A DNA stretch of 64,000 nt. It comes from Stenopsyche tienmushanensis. Taxonomy: Eukaryota > Arthropoda > Insecta > Trichoptera > Stenopsychidae. The translations under genes and the position numbers were made by a program. How positions within the stretch are numbered: position 1 is the first letter of the stretch; every line of letters starts with the position of its first letter. Below, in pieces: positions 33,001 to 58,979 of the stretch. The stretch spans positions 124,001-188,000 of the forward strand of contig WACJ01000219.1 in assembly GCA_008973525.1 (NCBI GenBank). Reading direction: 5' to 3'. Below the pieces are notes generated by a model that searched no databases, had not been told where the DNA came from, and was given only the letters and a program-made list of their open reading frames with translations.

Positions 33001-34170
33001 TTTATTTAAATTATGCTTGTAATATGTTGAAGAAAGCCAATCTGACAGCAACACTTGACAGTTTGGCATTCCAATCTTGAATGGTCTTAACAACATTTAT
33101 TCATACCATGCTCAAATACAATTATTTTATTTATTTATAATTCAAATAGATATTATAATATGTGGACAAAAAAATTAAACGGATATATTATCAATCATGT
33201 GACATTTTAAGTTTTAATCATTTGTGCTACATCTCTTTTATTCGATCGAAGGTCGTGTTGCAGCGATTCGTTTTAATTTATTTGAAAAATATGGATTCGT
33301 AAAAAATAGCTCTGGTTAATTTTTAATAAATTACAGTATTTTTGTTAACATGTGGTCGACAAAATAAAGTTATAGAAGAATCAATGGCCGCCCTACTCTA
33401 ACGGAAAGAGGTGATCTACTTCCGTTTCTCTCCCCAGTGTTACCAACGAACTTTAAATCGAATAAAAATCTCAACTTAATATGTAGGCTTTATCAGTTTT
33501 ACTTCAAATGTCTAAATTATATAGACATTAAATATATATATAATATAAACTATAGATATTTATGAATCGATTTTAACTCTTTTCACTTGTAATTTGACAT
33601 TATGCCGCCAAATTGGTTTCGACTTCCACTTTTATGTTGACATTACAAAGCCAAAATTTTAAACTCATACATATCCCATGTATTACCTTCTATTCATTAT
33701 TATTTTTTAAATTATCAATTCATTTTAAATTTTGAGTAAGAAACTTGAAAAAACCGTAAAATTTATTACCTATCCTTAACAAAAAAAAAAACAAACGGAA
33801 AGAGTTATATATAAAAAAATATTATTAATTCTATTCTAAAAGCTTTGTTTTATTCCTTAAAAAAAATGAAAATATTTGAGACTTGTTTGGTAGAGATGAA
33901 ACTTCTTAGCTCCTTGTTGATTCAGGAAAAATAATTTCTAAGCCATCTATCTAATCAACTATATCGCTTTGGAGATACATCTGTTGAGGTGGACCAGGAA
34001 ACTGTTTTTGATACAATAAGCTGAGCACAGGAAGATTACGTAATTATCTTTTAAAGTTAACTAGGAAATATATAATAATTTATACTTTTTCATTCAGTAT
34101 TGTCCTGAGACAATGAGTTGCCCAGTTTACCGAGAAACACCTAAATATGTGACAATAAATTAAGTTCTAT
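33000..34170. other. No gene recognised
   Basis: AT-rich intergenic DNA upstream of eIF2B alpha. No conserved motif is seen. Confidence 0.4.
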
Positions 34171-34173
34171 ATA

Positions 34174-34330
34174 CAGTGTACTCTCGAATATCCGGGTACG
34201 GATTATCCGTACCTATATATAAAATATTTTCTTTTATTATATGATTGTGAGACGCACACAACAAAACGTACATAATACTTGAACTTGAAATAGTATGTTG
34301 ATAATCGGATAATGAGACAACTCCCGAACA
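34174..34330. mobile_element. Tigger/pogo-like MITE
   Basis: The left end CAGTGTACTCTCGAATATCC after TA and the right end (inwards: CTGTTCGGGAGTTGTCTC, then ATTATCCGATTATC) are imperfect inverted repeats of the ATATCCG/TTATCCG type common in pogo/Tigger elements. 157 bp, non-coding. Confidence 0.5.
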
Positions 34331-35076
34331 GTACATGAGGTGTTATATACACAGGTCAAGATTAAGGAAACAGAACTCTTCAAAGCGATAAGAATGATGT
34401 TTGTGTCTTAACTATCAAAACAACGTCTGCTCTCTTGTCTTAATTAACTTGGTTCTCAAAACAACCGGACAATGCAGTTTGTTACACGTTACACGAGTGT
34501 AAAATTGTGAAAAAGGACCTGGGGTGATAAGAGACTGGAATTCATATATAAACCTCGATATTTTAAGAGAACTCCAATGAAAAATCTTCCTGTCGATTAT
34601 TATAGCCAGAAAGGGGCAAGATAATTTTTTGAAGATTGGTTCAAAAAGAAATGGGTTCCAGAGGTGCAAGATTTAGAAGAGAATAACAAAATCTTGGTCA
34701 AAGAAAAGCCAAAAACACTTGTTCAATCATGAAGAAAGATTCTTCCTGACATAGAAACAGATTAATTCATTCTGAAGAGCAGAGCCGTAAGGAGGGTATG
34801 AAGCGTCTGTGGCAAGTATCTTACTTGCCCTCCCCCCCCCTGGAAATCCAATTTTAAAAAAAGTTAAATAAAACTGTTATAAATATAAAATAATAAAATA
34901 ATACCCGAACTACAGATGGCGTTTATTGTTTTAGATAAACATCCGCGCGCTACTATAATATGTATTTGGTAATATGAAATTCTAAAAAAATATGAACCCC
35001 GCATCAATTATATTTCATATGAATATTCCCATCATTAGAGTCGAGGTGTAGTTAATACATCATGGTCAAGGAAAAG

Positions 35077-35540
35077 TGAGACGAGGCCGTACGAGCTGCC
35101 AAGACGAACAGCGTAGTGGTCGACCAAATGAGGTAACCACCCAGAAATGTTGAATAAAATATATAAAGTGGTATTCAGTGTAAGTGCGCGAGCTAGCAGA
35201 CGTGGTAGATCTATCAAAAATGCTGTACATCGCATATTGACCGAAAATTTGAACATGAGAAAGCTGTGCGCAAGATGGGTGCCGCGTTTGCTCACAATGA
35301 AATAAAAACAGCGAGTGTTTAGCGATGGCCGAGAAGGCCGAGTTTTTCCATCAATTCAGGATGAAACACGGGTCCACTTTACTTCTGAGTCAAAGGAACG
35401 TGGAAATTGACCCGAACTGTTTGTTGGTCCGGCCATTCGGGAACATGCCAACCCGCTCAACAAAAGAGCACAGAAAGACGCAAAACCTGAATTTAATATC
35501 CATGTCCGCAAGGAAATGCTTATTCTCAACTTCGAGTGGT
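35077..35540 (+). pseudogene. mariner transposase relic, copy 1
   Basis: The frame reads HRILTENLNMRKLCARWVP followed by RLLTMK and a stop. A downstream shifted frame matches the segment before the second catalytic Asp (DETRVHFT). Frameshifts and stops are frequent and the element is dead. Related pieces lie on the minus strand at 46890-47010 and 47470-47950. Confidence 0.8.
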
Positions 35541-35599
35541 CACTTACGCTCTGAGCGCGGGAAAGAAACTAGCTAGATTTTGTAATTTAAAACTGAAAA

Positions 35600-36010
35600 A
35601 ACTAGCTAAGATAGCAACACAAATTAGTAAGATAGAGACCTCATTTACCGGGAGCCACCTATGTAATTTATCATCTGATGGGGCTTCCGTGATCATACAG
35701 ATGGCCCCAGGTATGCATTTATCCTTGAAAATACCGCAAAAAACCCTAACCACAAGAGCTGTGTATCTAACCGGTCCGCTTTTCGGACCGCTGACATGAC
35801 GAATGAACGCCTCGCGATCGGACCGATCAGGTGGATTGTTTAAATTTTACAAACGGTCGAAAATATTGCTGTCTTTGTGGCAAGTAAAATCATATGCAAC
35901 TCTCGACTGGTATTCTGCGTTTTGCGCCCCAAGCCCAGTTGCGCCCGTAGCGGGCGCCTGCTTACCACGCCCTTGTTGTTGTTGCTCTACCGAAGAGAAT
36001 GAAGCAAATG
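35600..36010 (+). repeat. Composite repeat with GGTCCG hairpin, copy 1
   Basis: Contains the palindrome CGGTCCGCTTTTCGGACCG (35772-35790), then a block with CAACTCTCGACTGGTATTCTG and GGGCGCCTGCTTACCACG. These blocks recur inverted at 46800-47140 and 47262-47400, and partly at 48043-48195 and 59385-59465. It directly follows the mariner relic here and is adjacent to mariner pieces near 47 kb. Confidence 0.65.
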
Positions 36011-36019
36011 ATATAACTG

Positions 36020-38555
36020 AAATATGTGGATTATTGTAAAATTTAAAATGTTTTGAAAAGATGGATAGAGAAAACACCGAGGAGTGCCTCGATCGTGATT
36101 TAACTATAAGCATTTTTCTGTATATCATTTACATGTATCTTTATCAAAGTTTGAATAATTTATGGCTCACTTCAAGCAAAACAAAAAAAAAATCTGAAGG
36201 CAGTATTTTGGGTATAGGTATTGGGTAGGATAGGTTTCGTCCTTGTGAGTTTAGTGGGTCGCTCTAGGTGAAGAGGAGACCTTCGATGGTTTGGCTCTCA
36301 CTTCTTGCAGCGCTACGATCAGTGTTATGCCGACACTTGCCGCAGATACTCCACTTGCAATTTAACATCTCCAAAATATTCTAAAAATCCTGCCAAATCG
36401 CAAGTATTTTTTCATAATTACCTACGAATTTTTACTTCAATTAATACACTTGGTAGATGTAATTTTATTTTGATGATTGTTACAATTTCATTGCGATAAA
36501 ATCACTCTCATAGAGATTCATCCGATAAAACTTACTACGGTGAAAAGGAACGAATCGTTCATCCAACATATGCATTTGTGCAACTATTACATAATATATT
36601 GTATGGTGTTTACAGGATTTATGAAAATACATCTAGAAATAATAGATTACCCATTAAATTATGGGGAACAGTGCTTCCATGTCAACCAAGCATCCTGAAA
36701 AGTGAGTCTTTTATTATTCTCTATCGATATTTATTTAATCTCAAATCAGCTAAATGTAAAATATCATTAGCATACCTAAAAATAAAAATGGCTTTTATAA
36801 TCGATGTAATTTCAATGCAAACGTCAGTCGTTTTAAATGTCGTAATGTTGGTATATAATTGCAGTGTGAAGATTGCAAAGAATCTGATCACATTCTAATA
36901 GTCGCAGCATCCGCAGATTAAAAAATCCACTAAATAGTTTTTGTAAACAATTTGAGGCCAAACAATAACTGCAACCGAGTGATTTTGGTATTGAGTAAAT
37001 TTACCATATTTCCATTCAATTCATGCTTGATTGGATGAAGCGAGGACTTAATAAAGGTTGTATTTCATGCTTGGAGACATAATCTTTACAAACTATCGTC
37101 CAGCTAATTTCAGCAAACATGCAATTGGTAGAATTTAAAAGTCCTACTGTTATTACCAGAATTAGCAGTGTTTACATAAAGTTATAACTGCGCGATGAAA
37201 ATTTAAAAGGGAGTTGTTGCATCACGTATGATGACATCAGTATTATTATTTTGAAAACACATATATCTTTTATTAACATTCTGACAAATTCTCTTATTTT
37301 TATATACAGTTGTCTCTTGAGTCACTTTATCCATAAATAGTCTCGGTCTTTTCTATTGATCTAATTTTATAAATATCCAGTATTGCGTTTCGTCGATTTA
37401 ATATATATTTAAAATGGCAATAAATATTTGTACATGATATGAGTATATTAAATACATGCTATAGTTAACCGTTAAATCTACTTTTCTCTCAGAACCACGC
37501 ACCGTGAATAAAGCTTGTATATCAATAAATTAACCTTAACACTATTGATATTGTTGGACCTCATAATAGCGTTTCGAATGGAATCACCCTGAACCTTTTT
37601 TACTACACATTCAATTTTATTACAACATTTACAATAGATCAATCTAAAATTTTAATTCATTTTGAACCCTCTTTTTTATTAAATATCAATATCTCGTTAC
37701 CTGATAAAAAAAATGAACTGGTCTTGAAAGTAGAGAATTGCATTTATTCATCCGCCAGTCTTTTTTGGGCATGGATAATTCATGTAATTATCTAAATACC
37801 CATTCTATTCTTTTTATCGATTTTTTTTTCCTATTGTTTATAAATTCTAAAAAGCATTATGCTTTAACTTAATAATACAGGCTTATTCGAATATGAGCAT
37901 AATAGTATTTTGGCTTAGAAAGTTCCAAATGATAAACAAGCAGCGAGTGATTATGTAAAAACCAGGACTTCCTCAGGTCATATAAAGAACCAAGTTTTTG
38001 AGTAATAGATACATTACTTAATCGATTGTTTTATATTGGATGATAAATTATTTTCAATTTGGTAGGGTATTATTTTTATTTGCCAATGTTATCAATGAAC
38101 TGAATGATTGAAAATCGACCGTAAATTGGTTCTATTCAAATCTATACCGAATTGAATTAGTCTTGTAAATTGTCCAAAGAAGGGAGCCTAATTTTGCAGA
38201 AGTCGCCGCCGATTGAACGTTATTTTTCAATGTAGATCGTCAATGGTAAGTCAAGTATTTCTTAATTTGAACTAAAAACGGCCATTTCTAGAACGGAAGA
38301 AAACTTTCAAGCACATTTAAGCACAAGCACACGAGTAATTCACCGCCAACACAATTAAAGCCGCCGTTTGAATTGCGTAAGACACACACAGAAGTGAAAT
38401 CGAAATTTACGGTTAGTTAACCGTAATTGTTTTGCGGAGACATTAACGATACTGCTCTAAAATTATGCGATTTTGAAGCGTACACTCATTATATCATCGT
38501 CGATTATGCAATAATATATTGATAAATCCGAATCCAACGAAGCACGCTCTCTTAT
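36020..38555. other. No gene recognised
   Basis: AT-rich intergenic DNA. A block at 37504-37550 (ATCAATAAATTAACCTTAAC) resembles the ends of the MITE at 51084-51330. Nothing else is recognised. Confidence 0.4.
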
Positions 38556-38561
38556 TTTATG

Positions 38562-38744
38562 CAGTCAACCCTTCTATAGCGTCGAGATAGGGACCACGCT
38601 ATAAAAACAAAATTATATAGAAAGTTAAGCACCCATACAAAGTTTGTACGCATTTCGTTTATTAACAAGTGCAAGTGACTAATACGTGCGTTACTTACGC
38701 AAAAGATGCCGCAAATTAAGTTGACGCTATAGGAGATTTGATTG
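38562..38744. mobile_element. pogo/Tigger-like MITE, best copy
   Basis: Left end CAGTCAACCCTTCTATAGCG and right end (inwards: CAATCAAATCTCCTATAGCG) give 20-bp imperfect terminal repeats. It is 183 bp and non-coding. It abuts the next element at 38747 through a shared TA. Confidence 0.65.
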
Positions 38745-38746
38745 TA

Positions 38747-39468
38747 CATTTTAAGCTTTTTTGTGCGGTAGATGCGTTCCGCGGAATGTCATACAAAAAG
38801 GAATCGCACAAAAAAACTATGACTTTCATAGAAAAAGTGAAAATGCGTTCCATGGGTTTTAAAAACCGCATAACTTTGAAATAGCTATATAAAATATATC
38901 CAAAATCGCACAAAAAAAGTCAATAAAAAAACAGGAAAAAAATAAGGCAACCTAAAAAATAATATTTTTAGTAACATTTAAAGGACATCTTGCATCATCG
39001 GCATTGATATTTGGCATTTCAAATATGTACTAATCATCGCTGTGTGATAATTTTCGTTGCGATTTTCGATATGACTCAAAATCGCTCTCTTCTTCGGAAG
39101 AAATAGTATACTCAGTGTTAATGTCATCATTGTTCTGTGTAGATTTTCTCTTTCTAATAATATAATTCATAATTAGTAAAGATTTCACTATAGTCCCTAA
39201 CTCAATAAAAAAAATCATAAAATGGTGACTGTTTAAAAATATATTCAGTCAAGTCAAAAGGCGTGGTCGTAATTCAGTGATATCAGATGCAATATGATTA
39301 ACACAGTCCCAAATTATAATTTTTTTCCAAATTTCGGTTAGTGTTGATGATTTATTTCCTATTTTATTCAAAATACCTCGATTCTTGCACTTAAGGAAAT
39401 AAAATTGTAAAAAAACCGCATAACTTCAAAATCGCACAAAAAAAGTCGCACAAAAAGAGGTTTGAGTG
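38747..39468 (-). mobile_element. Decayed pogo/Tigger-like transposon
   Basis: Both ends carry inverted repeats ending TTTTTGTGCG, flanked by TA (38745-38746 and 39469-39470), with subterminal copies of CGCACAAAAAAAGTC. Minus-strand 39345-39030 encodes broken pieces resembling the C-terminus of pogo/jerky-type transposases (LTEIWKKI, then CVNHIASDITELRPRL, then an acidic tail EEESDFESYRKSQRK). Frame changes show it is inactive. Confidence 0.65.
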
Positions 39469-39477
39469 TATTAGGGT

Positions 39478-39602
39478 AGGGTTTCGAACCAGAATGGGAC
39501 CGATTAGTAGTAAAACCATTATTTTTCACAGAACAGAACCGAACCGATATAAAAGTTAGGAACGTAACCGAAACCGAAATGAACAAAATAGCGGTTCAAA
39601 GA
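39478..39602 (-). repeat. CGGTTT-rich dispersed repeat, copy 2 (inverted)
   Basis: Inverse of the block at 14750-14872 and 51465-51585, with GAACCGAACCGATATAAAAG and AACCGAAACCGAAA. It begins right next to the Tigger-like element. Confidence 0.6.
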
Positions 39603-39609
39603 CCCGATT

Positions 39610-41910
39610 TACGTGCACAACACATTACTTTCTATCAAATATCAATCAATTTCACCCGGAGCAATGTTGGCCCGTAATTTAAGCAAATTTCTTGTAATTA
39701 CGGTTGACGCAATTAGCGCATGATTGATGTCGATCGTTGAATAATAGCAATCGCTCATTATCGATCGGTGCGCGATGAAATTATTCATTAGCTGACCTAA
39801 TGTCACTTTTGATTATTAAACACGATGGAGCGTTTCGATTTGACTTCATCAAAGTCAAACGTTCGAATAGATTCTAGCATTCTAACAAAATCTGATAAAA
39901 ATGATATCTATGTTTACTCAACGGGATGCTGGGCAATTCAATGCAGAAAACATCACGATTTATTGAATTGCACTGCGTTCTGCTTCATTTTGTGCAATCG
40001 TCAATGACATCATTAGTTGCAATCATGAGACGTGTCAATACGGAACTTGGTCATATCATTAAAAAAAAAAAACCAATAAATGTTCAAATAAATGACAATA
40101 TGTTCATAGATTTCTCAGTAAACTGGGCAATTCATTAATTATTATGATTAAGTTAATTAAAAAAATAAATTTAGTATAAGTAGAATGTTGCTACCAAATC
40201 AGTATTTTTTTGTTCATCTGTGTTGTTTTTTTAACCAGGTAGATATCTATTTCTTTAATAAGATTTGATCAATATACAATAAGCAAAGATATTGCCTTAA
40301 AAAATATGGATATAGTTGAATAGAAAATTTAGTATTATTTTAGAGCAACGAGTGGCCATGAAAAAGCTTGGAGCTGTTCCGATCAAACTTATTTATACCA
40401 ATTGTTTGATGATTAAAGTAGATTTATCGATACCATGTTTTTTTTAAATACTTAAATTGATGTGCATTTTGAATAATGCCTATTGGAAAAAAGCTTTCAT
40501 GCAATAAATAATAAATAGGAGGATTGGCAGAATATTGTCATACGAACGTTAGCTGCGCGCGCATCTATAGTTATATATGAATTGGCAATTTAAACGCATA
40601 CCGCAGTTAAACTGTAAAATTATAAGTATTTGGCCTTATTTTAAAACGGAATATTCAGCGATTAATCGTTTTACATGTTACACGACGCGGCAAATTAGAT
40701 TTTCGTGATCGTGGGGTCCTTCTCAGTAAGCCAATTGATGGAAATATCAATTCAATCGTTAGGCATCGTCATGGCATATATTTAGACTCGAAGATAATTA
40801 GGAGAGGCCATCGAATTATTGGTGCGTTTCAAAACAAATTCATCCCGAGAAAATTTTGGATGTTCTGACTTGTCGAAATGTGTGGAGTTTTTGCAATAGT
40901 TGATAAAATCTGAAAGGTGTTTCAGATCGTGTCTACCTTGTCTGCATCGAAAGTGTTACAACGTTAGACTTCGTTTCGTAACTCTTCGCCCGCATTAGCA
41001 TCTCGATATGTCATCTTTAAATTCATATTACCGACGATAACGACCAACGTATTCGTCTTCGGATTAACACCGTCGAAATTGGAGCAAAAAAAAGTCAATT
41101 CCATTAGAATAGCTCAGTTTCTGGACGTAAATCATACATCATCGTCGAGAAAAATATGTAGGGCAATGACAAGCAAATATCGCCTCAGGATACTTTCGTT
41201 TTGTAGGTACAATATAACACACATGCAACACGTAAAGGTCATATACATCGACTAAATCATCGATATCCTCGTTTATTTCTATTTTTAAAACTCATTAAAT
41301 CGACTAATTTATTCTTTCCGCTGTTAACATATGATCTCGTAGATCTGTGTGAGCATGTTATTATAATAACATAATGTCAAACGTCTATTCGTTTCATTCA
41401 TCATCTTACTGTGATCGAGATTTATCTTGGAAAATTCGCTTTCAGAAATTACAATCAATGATCATGAAATAATTTATTGATCTGACATATAACCGTAGGC
41501 AAAATGCAAAGGACGTTTTCCTGTAAAATGGCGATCATTGAGTCATTTGTTTGTTTTGTGATCTTGGATTGTCACTTTTACAATTATTTTTTAAATCCAT
41601 TGGATAACATTGATTTTGTTGAAGAATGGTAAAAGCACAATCCTTACAAGTCAACATGATCCATTATTTGATCTTGGAGTAATACCTATTTCATCATCCT
41701 TTTCCAGTTTTATTCGATTTTCTGTTTCATCAGGCAGGTTTTAACTAGCTATAGCCTTTTCTAGATGTGGATATACATACGTATCTTATACACTATTTGT
41801 TACTTGATGTTTTCGCATAACTTTTAAACATATTTGTAATTTCGTTTTGTAGAATTCAATAATTTAAACATCAATATGACGTCAGTTTCGAGAGCTATCC
41901 ACGGAATCAC
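39610..41910. other. No gene recognised
   Basis: AT-rich DNA with short frames only. No domain, RNA gene or clear repeat end is seen. Confidence 0.4.
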
Positions 41911-41914
41911 AAAA

Positions 41915-42606
41915 TACGAGGGTCATCTAGAAAGACAAGGTCGGGGGAATTTTTCCACATTGTTGGCACACCTAGCGAGCAGGAGGATCTTAATGATCAT
42001 CAACATCGTCGTTCCAAAGCTGGATACCGCGGATTCTTGACCATCCTGACCTCTTGCGACACGTGCTGTCAACGCACGTCATTCGATGACGCCTCCATAT
42101 CCAGAACGGTTTACCATTCACGATCTGCCGATTCTGACACCAATGAAGCGTCGCGCTTGCACGCGGGTTCGTTCTGCTTAAGGGCCGTTGTGTAGCTGGA
42201 GGATGAGATGGAGGTGGACGGGCGTCGAATAAAAAGTATTTCGTCTTAGATAGCTTCTTTCTTTATTAATCACGAGAGAGAGAAATATTTGGCCGCGGGA
42301 AGGATATGCTTCCGCAGCCAAGGCTATCCGACGACTCCTCACAACTTTAGCCTCCTACGCGTCACTGCCGAAACAAAAACGATGCATGCGTAAGTAGCGA
42401 TCGCTGTCGTACTTTCAGACGCAACGTGTCCGCAAATTAACATATTGTGCCTGAAGAAAGACGGATGATGTCGCTGTTAATCTGTCGAATTAAATCTACA
42501 ATCTAGTTTAATACATCTATGAAGTATCCTGTGAATTTAAATTAAATACAAGCATTTTTCGATCCTATATAAATGTTGTAACCTTACTTTCTGGATGACC
42601 TTCGTA
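41915..42606. mobile_element. Non-autonomous or decayed mariner-type element
   Basis: Terminal inverted repeats of about 27 bp with consensus TACGARGGTCATCYAGAAAG, each starting with TA. The interior 41930-42440 is strikingly GC- and CpG-rich against AT-rich flanks and has no transposase frame. 692 bp. Confidence 0.7.
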
Positions 42607-43001
42607 CATACGCACGCACAAGACCTTTTTTCGTTTAATGCAATGTCCTTGTAATGGAAATATCATTTTAATCATAGCTTCACACTATGAATAAAATGTA
42701 TCCTTATCTACTATTTATATCATATCGAACGTATGCTATCTCCATAGGAAATCCTTATGGGAATGGTTTTTTTTTTAATGTGGTTGTTATAGTCAACTTC
42801 CATGAGTAATTCTAAAATACTATTACTAATCACTCGTAGTAGGTCCCTGTTTAATTAACGAATCGTCAGTATTTAGTCAAAATTCTGATCTTCATGATAA
42901 AATAGGACTCATTCAATTGAGTTTTTGGTTAAGTCTTTGCTTTTGCTTTATTATGCCTATTAATTTAATTGAGATAATCCATTGTAAATATAACCACGAC
43001 T

Positions 43002-43340
43002 TTAACCAGGCTTAGGAGTTGGAATGGGAGTATCATTTGGAACTCGCCAACCCCGATCTAATGATAATGATGAAGAAATAATAGATTTTCTGTCGTGAAA
43101 ATAACGAACTATATTTCGCCAGCTGTTCATTATCGACTCTAGATAATTAATATGGTGTTTAAAAACACTCATTGTTTTATTATATGGTCTATGGAGTTCT
43201 AAGACTATAATAGAAATTTGAGGTTTTTCCCGATCAAAGTACATTTTTCCATATAACGAGTCCGATATTTGTTGGATATTAACACTTTTACGTCAAGATC
43301 ATCGATCACATCGTACACTTCAATCGTCTTTTTGCCAGTC
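43002..43340 (-). pseudogene. Unrecognised broken ORF
   Basis: Minus strand: after an acceptor-like CTATTTTAG at about 43341, one frame is open for about 40 codons (IEVYDVIDDLDV). A second frame, open from about 43290 to a TAA at 43002, continues with protein-like sequence (KMYFDREKPQISIIVLEL; MNSWRNIVRYFHD; a Pro-rich end TPIPTPKPG). The two frames overlap, which suggests one frameshift in a once-continuous gene or a decayed foreign sequence. I recognise no family and cannot tell a host gene fragment from a transposon or viral relic. Confidence 0.35.
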
Positions 43341-44825
43341 TAAAATAGTAGAATATGGAGTCAGTGAAATTAACTAAAAAACAATATATTGCACTCGAAA
43401 TGAACAAAATAAAAACACTAAAAAATGATTAGAATCTTAATATTTGGAATTCCCAAATTGTTTCATCTTTCGAATGAATGACATTTGATGATTATAAATA
43501 GAATTTAATAGATTTGTTTACAAAATAAATGCTTATTCAATACAACCAGTTATTTGATCGGAGGTATTCGTGGAATTTTTTGTTATGGTTCTATCCAAGG
43601 TGTTGTTGTTCAGTTTCATCCATGGTGTTGACTGGGGTAGACGTGAAACGATTCATTTTGTCTTTTGAAAAATACTATCGAAATGCTCAACGGATATAAG
43701 AATAGCAAGTGAGTGTATTTTATATCATATGTCTGTCTGTCTGTCAGTAATCCGACACCCTTTGAAATCAAACATCTTCCCCCCGAAATAAATCTGATGA
43801 AAAAATCTCAGGCTGTTGTTATATGTTTTGGATGATAACAATTTAAAGAAAAAGGTTTCGTATTGAATTTAACGCACAGGGCGATGACACTGATACAAAA
43901 TATTTTTTTAGTTCAAGTGAGGGACAATAATATTATTCGACATTCACCTCATGAAAAATAGCTTCGGCGGTTTCGAAATAAGGCTATCGAACTCAGGATG
44001 TGGTCATCTTCATCTGCGTCGTCGACATTTTTCGGTACTTGGACAGATTCGTATCGAGGATATATATTTAATCAGAATTAACTTTCCTCCAAAACTCCGG
44101 AATCGGAAAGATGGTCCGGAAATGAATCCGTTTGGCAGGACGAAAGCGCTAATTAGAATCCTCGCAAGCCGGATATGACGATTAATTTACGTCCGGGTTT
44201 CCGTTTTTCTAAATTATCCTCTATTATTACGTAATTCTAAATTAGAGAAAAAAACAGCCGGTAAGCCAATTTCGAGTCATCACATGTTTTTTTGAGTTTT
44301 CGATGACGTCAACTGAATAAAGTACAGGACAACGAAACAATAATGATGACTTTTCAAATTACGCTCGAGGAAAACTCACATCGATCGTAAAATATGGCGA
44401 TAAGCAAACTACAAATTCATTTTTATTTCAATATTGAAAGTGTATCGGCCACTTAATATTCCTACTGAGAATCAATAATGAAATAAATATACACATTGAC
44501 ATGATTTAATGACCTAATAATTTAAAATTATGATTGAAGGCTGTTTCAACCTTATGATTCATTTACAAAAGTATGTCTCAATAAAAATGTGCATTTCATT
44601 CTGAAACAGCTGAATTTCACCAACCATACGAAATACCTTTGAAATAATTGAGCATGATCAATAAAATTGTGGCATAATCAGATGAGGAACTGTGAGGATA
44701 AAAAATATGATACGACTATCACGATCTTCATAAACAAGTCGACATTATAAACTTATATAATATACAAGTACATTCGATAAATAAATGATAAATAAATGTT
44801 TATCAATACTGAGTTGAACATTCGT

Positions 44826-45188
44826 ATATTAGGGCATATCACACGAACGTTCGGAAATTGCAGGTAAAACTCCACACGTATGTGCCTTAAATATAATATA
44901 CGGCTACAGGATGTTGCGTCAGCACCGACGAACGACGGTCGTCGGAATTAGGGAATCCAATTCCGGGATCTCATTACTGGAACGAATTTTGTTTGCTGAT
45001 CCATCTCCGAAAGCTCTCTTTATATTTTACGATATCCTGTTGAAAGCCATAGAAAGCAATAGAAATAACAAAAATGACTCGGTATTTAAAGACAATTGAA
45101 GACTATACATAGTACCTTTAATCAATTTCAAATGATCGATCTTTGACTAATTGAAATTCCGACTCTTCATGTGGTATGCCCTAATATT
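44826..45188. mobile_element. MITE upstream of malic enzyme promoter
   Basis: Inverted ends ATATTAGGGCATATCACACG and (inwards) ATATTAGGGCATACCACATG bound 363 bp. It encloses a fragment of the hAT terminal repeat (AGGGAATCCAATTCCGGGAT at 44949). Its right end is about 340 bp upstream of the malic enzyme TATA box. Confidence 0.65.
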
Positions 45189-45530
45189 ATGTATTTTTTT
45201 TTTTGTTTTAATAAAAATGAATAAAACCGTACAAATAGTGTTTTTTGGATGTTACTGTACATTAATAAAGATATTGATCCATTTTCTAATACACTTGTCG
45301 ATTTAACCAAATTTTTATTTAAAAAAAAGAAAAACTATTAATTGTTATTTTTGTTATATCTTTTTGAATTTAGGTTCAAATTAATGAATGATTCAAGTTT
45401 GTTTGAAATATAGAGGATAAAGAGGAAATGGTAATTGTTTGTGTTGATCAGGGGCGGCGCGCGCTGCTGTCAGTCGGGCGGTCTGTTTCGTCGAGTGAAC
45501 ACAGAGTCGCGAGCCGCCACTGTCGGCTCC

Positions 45531-45584
45531 TATATAAACGGAGACACCGCGGCTGCAGGGCTCAGTGCTTTGCGAATCGCAGAC
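45531..45584 (+). promoter_or_regulatory. Men: Malic enzyme core promoter (TATA + TCAGT initiator) and 5' UTR
   Basis: TATATAA at 45531-45537 is followed 25 bp later by TCAGT at 45562-45566, a textbook arthropod initiator whose A (45564) sits 33 bp from the start of the TATA box. This predicts a 21-nt 5' UTR ending at the ATG at 45585. The surrounding 45450-45790 is a GC- and CpG-rich island inside AT-rich DNA, which supports a real promoter. Confidence 0.8.
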
Positions 45585-58871
<13,287 letters not shown>

Positions 58872-58979
58872 ATTTAATATATTTTTATCATTTTTACAAG
58901 CATGAGATTTTATCATTAATTGTTTCGCTGGAAAATATTTTAATTTTACAATACATTTATGGGTGTAATTTTCATACAT

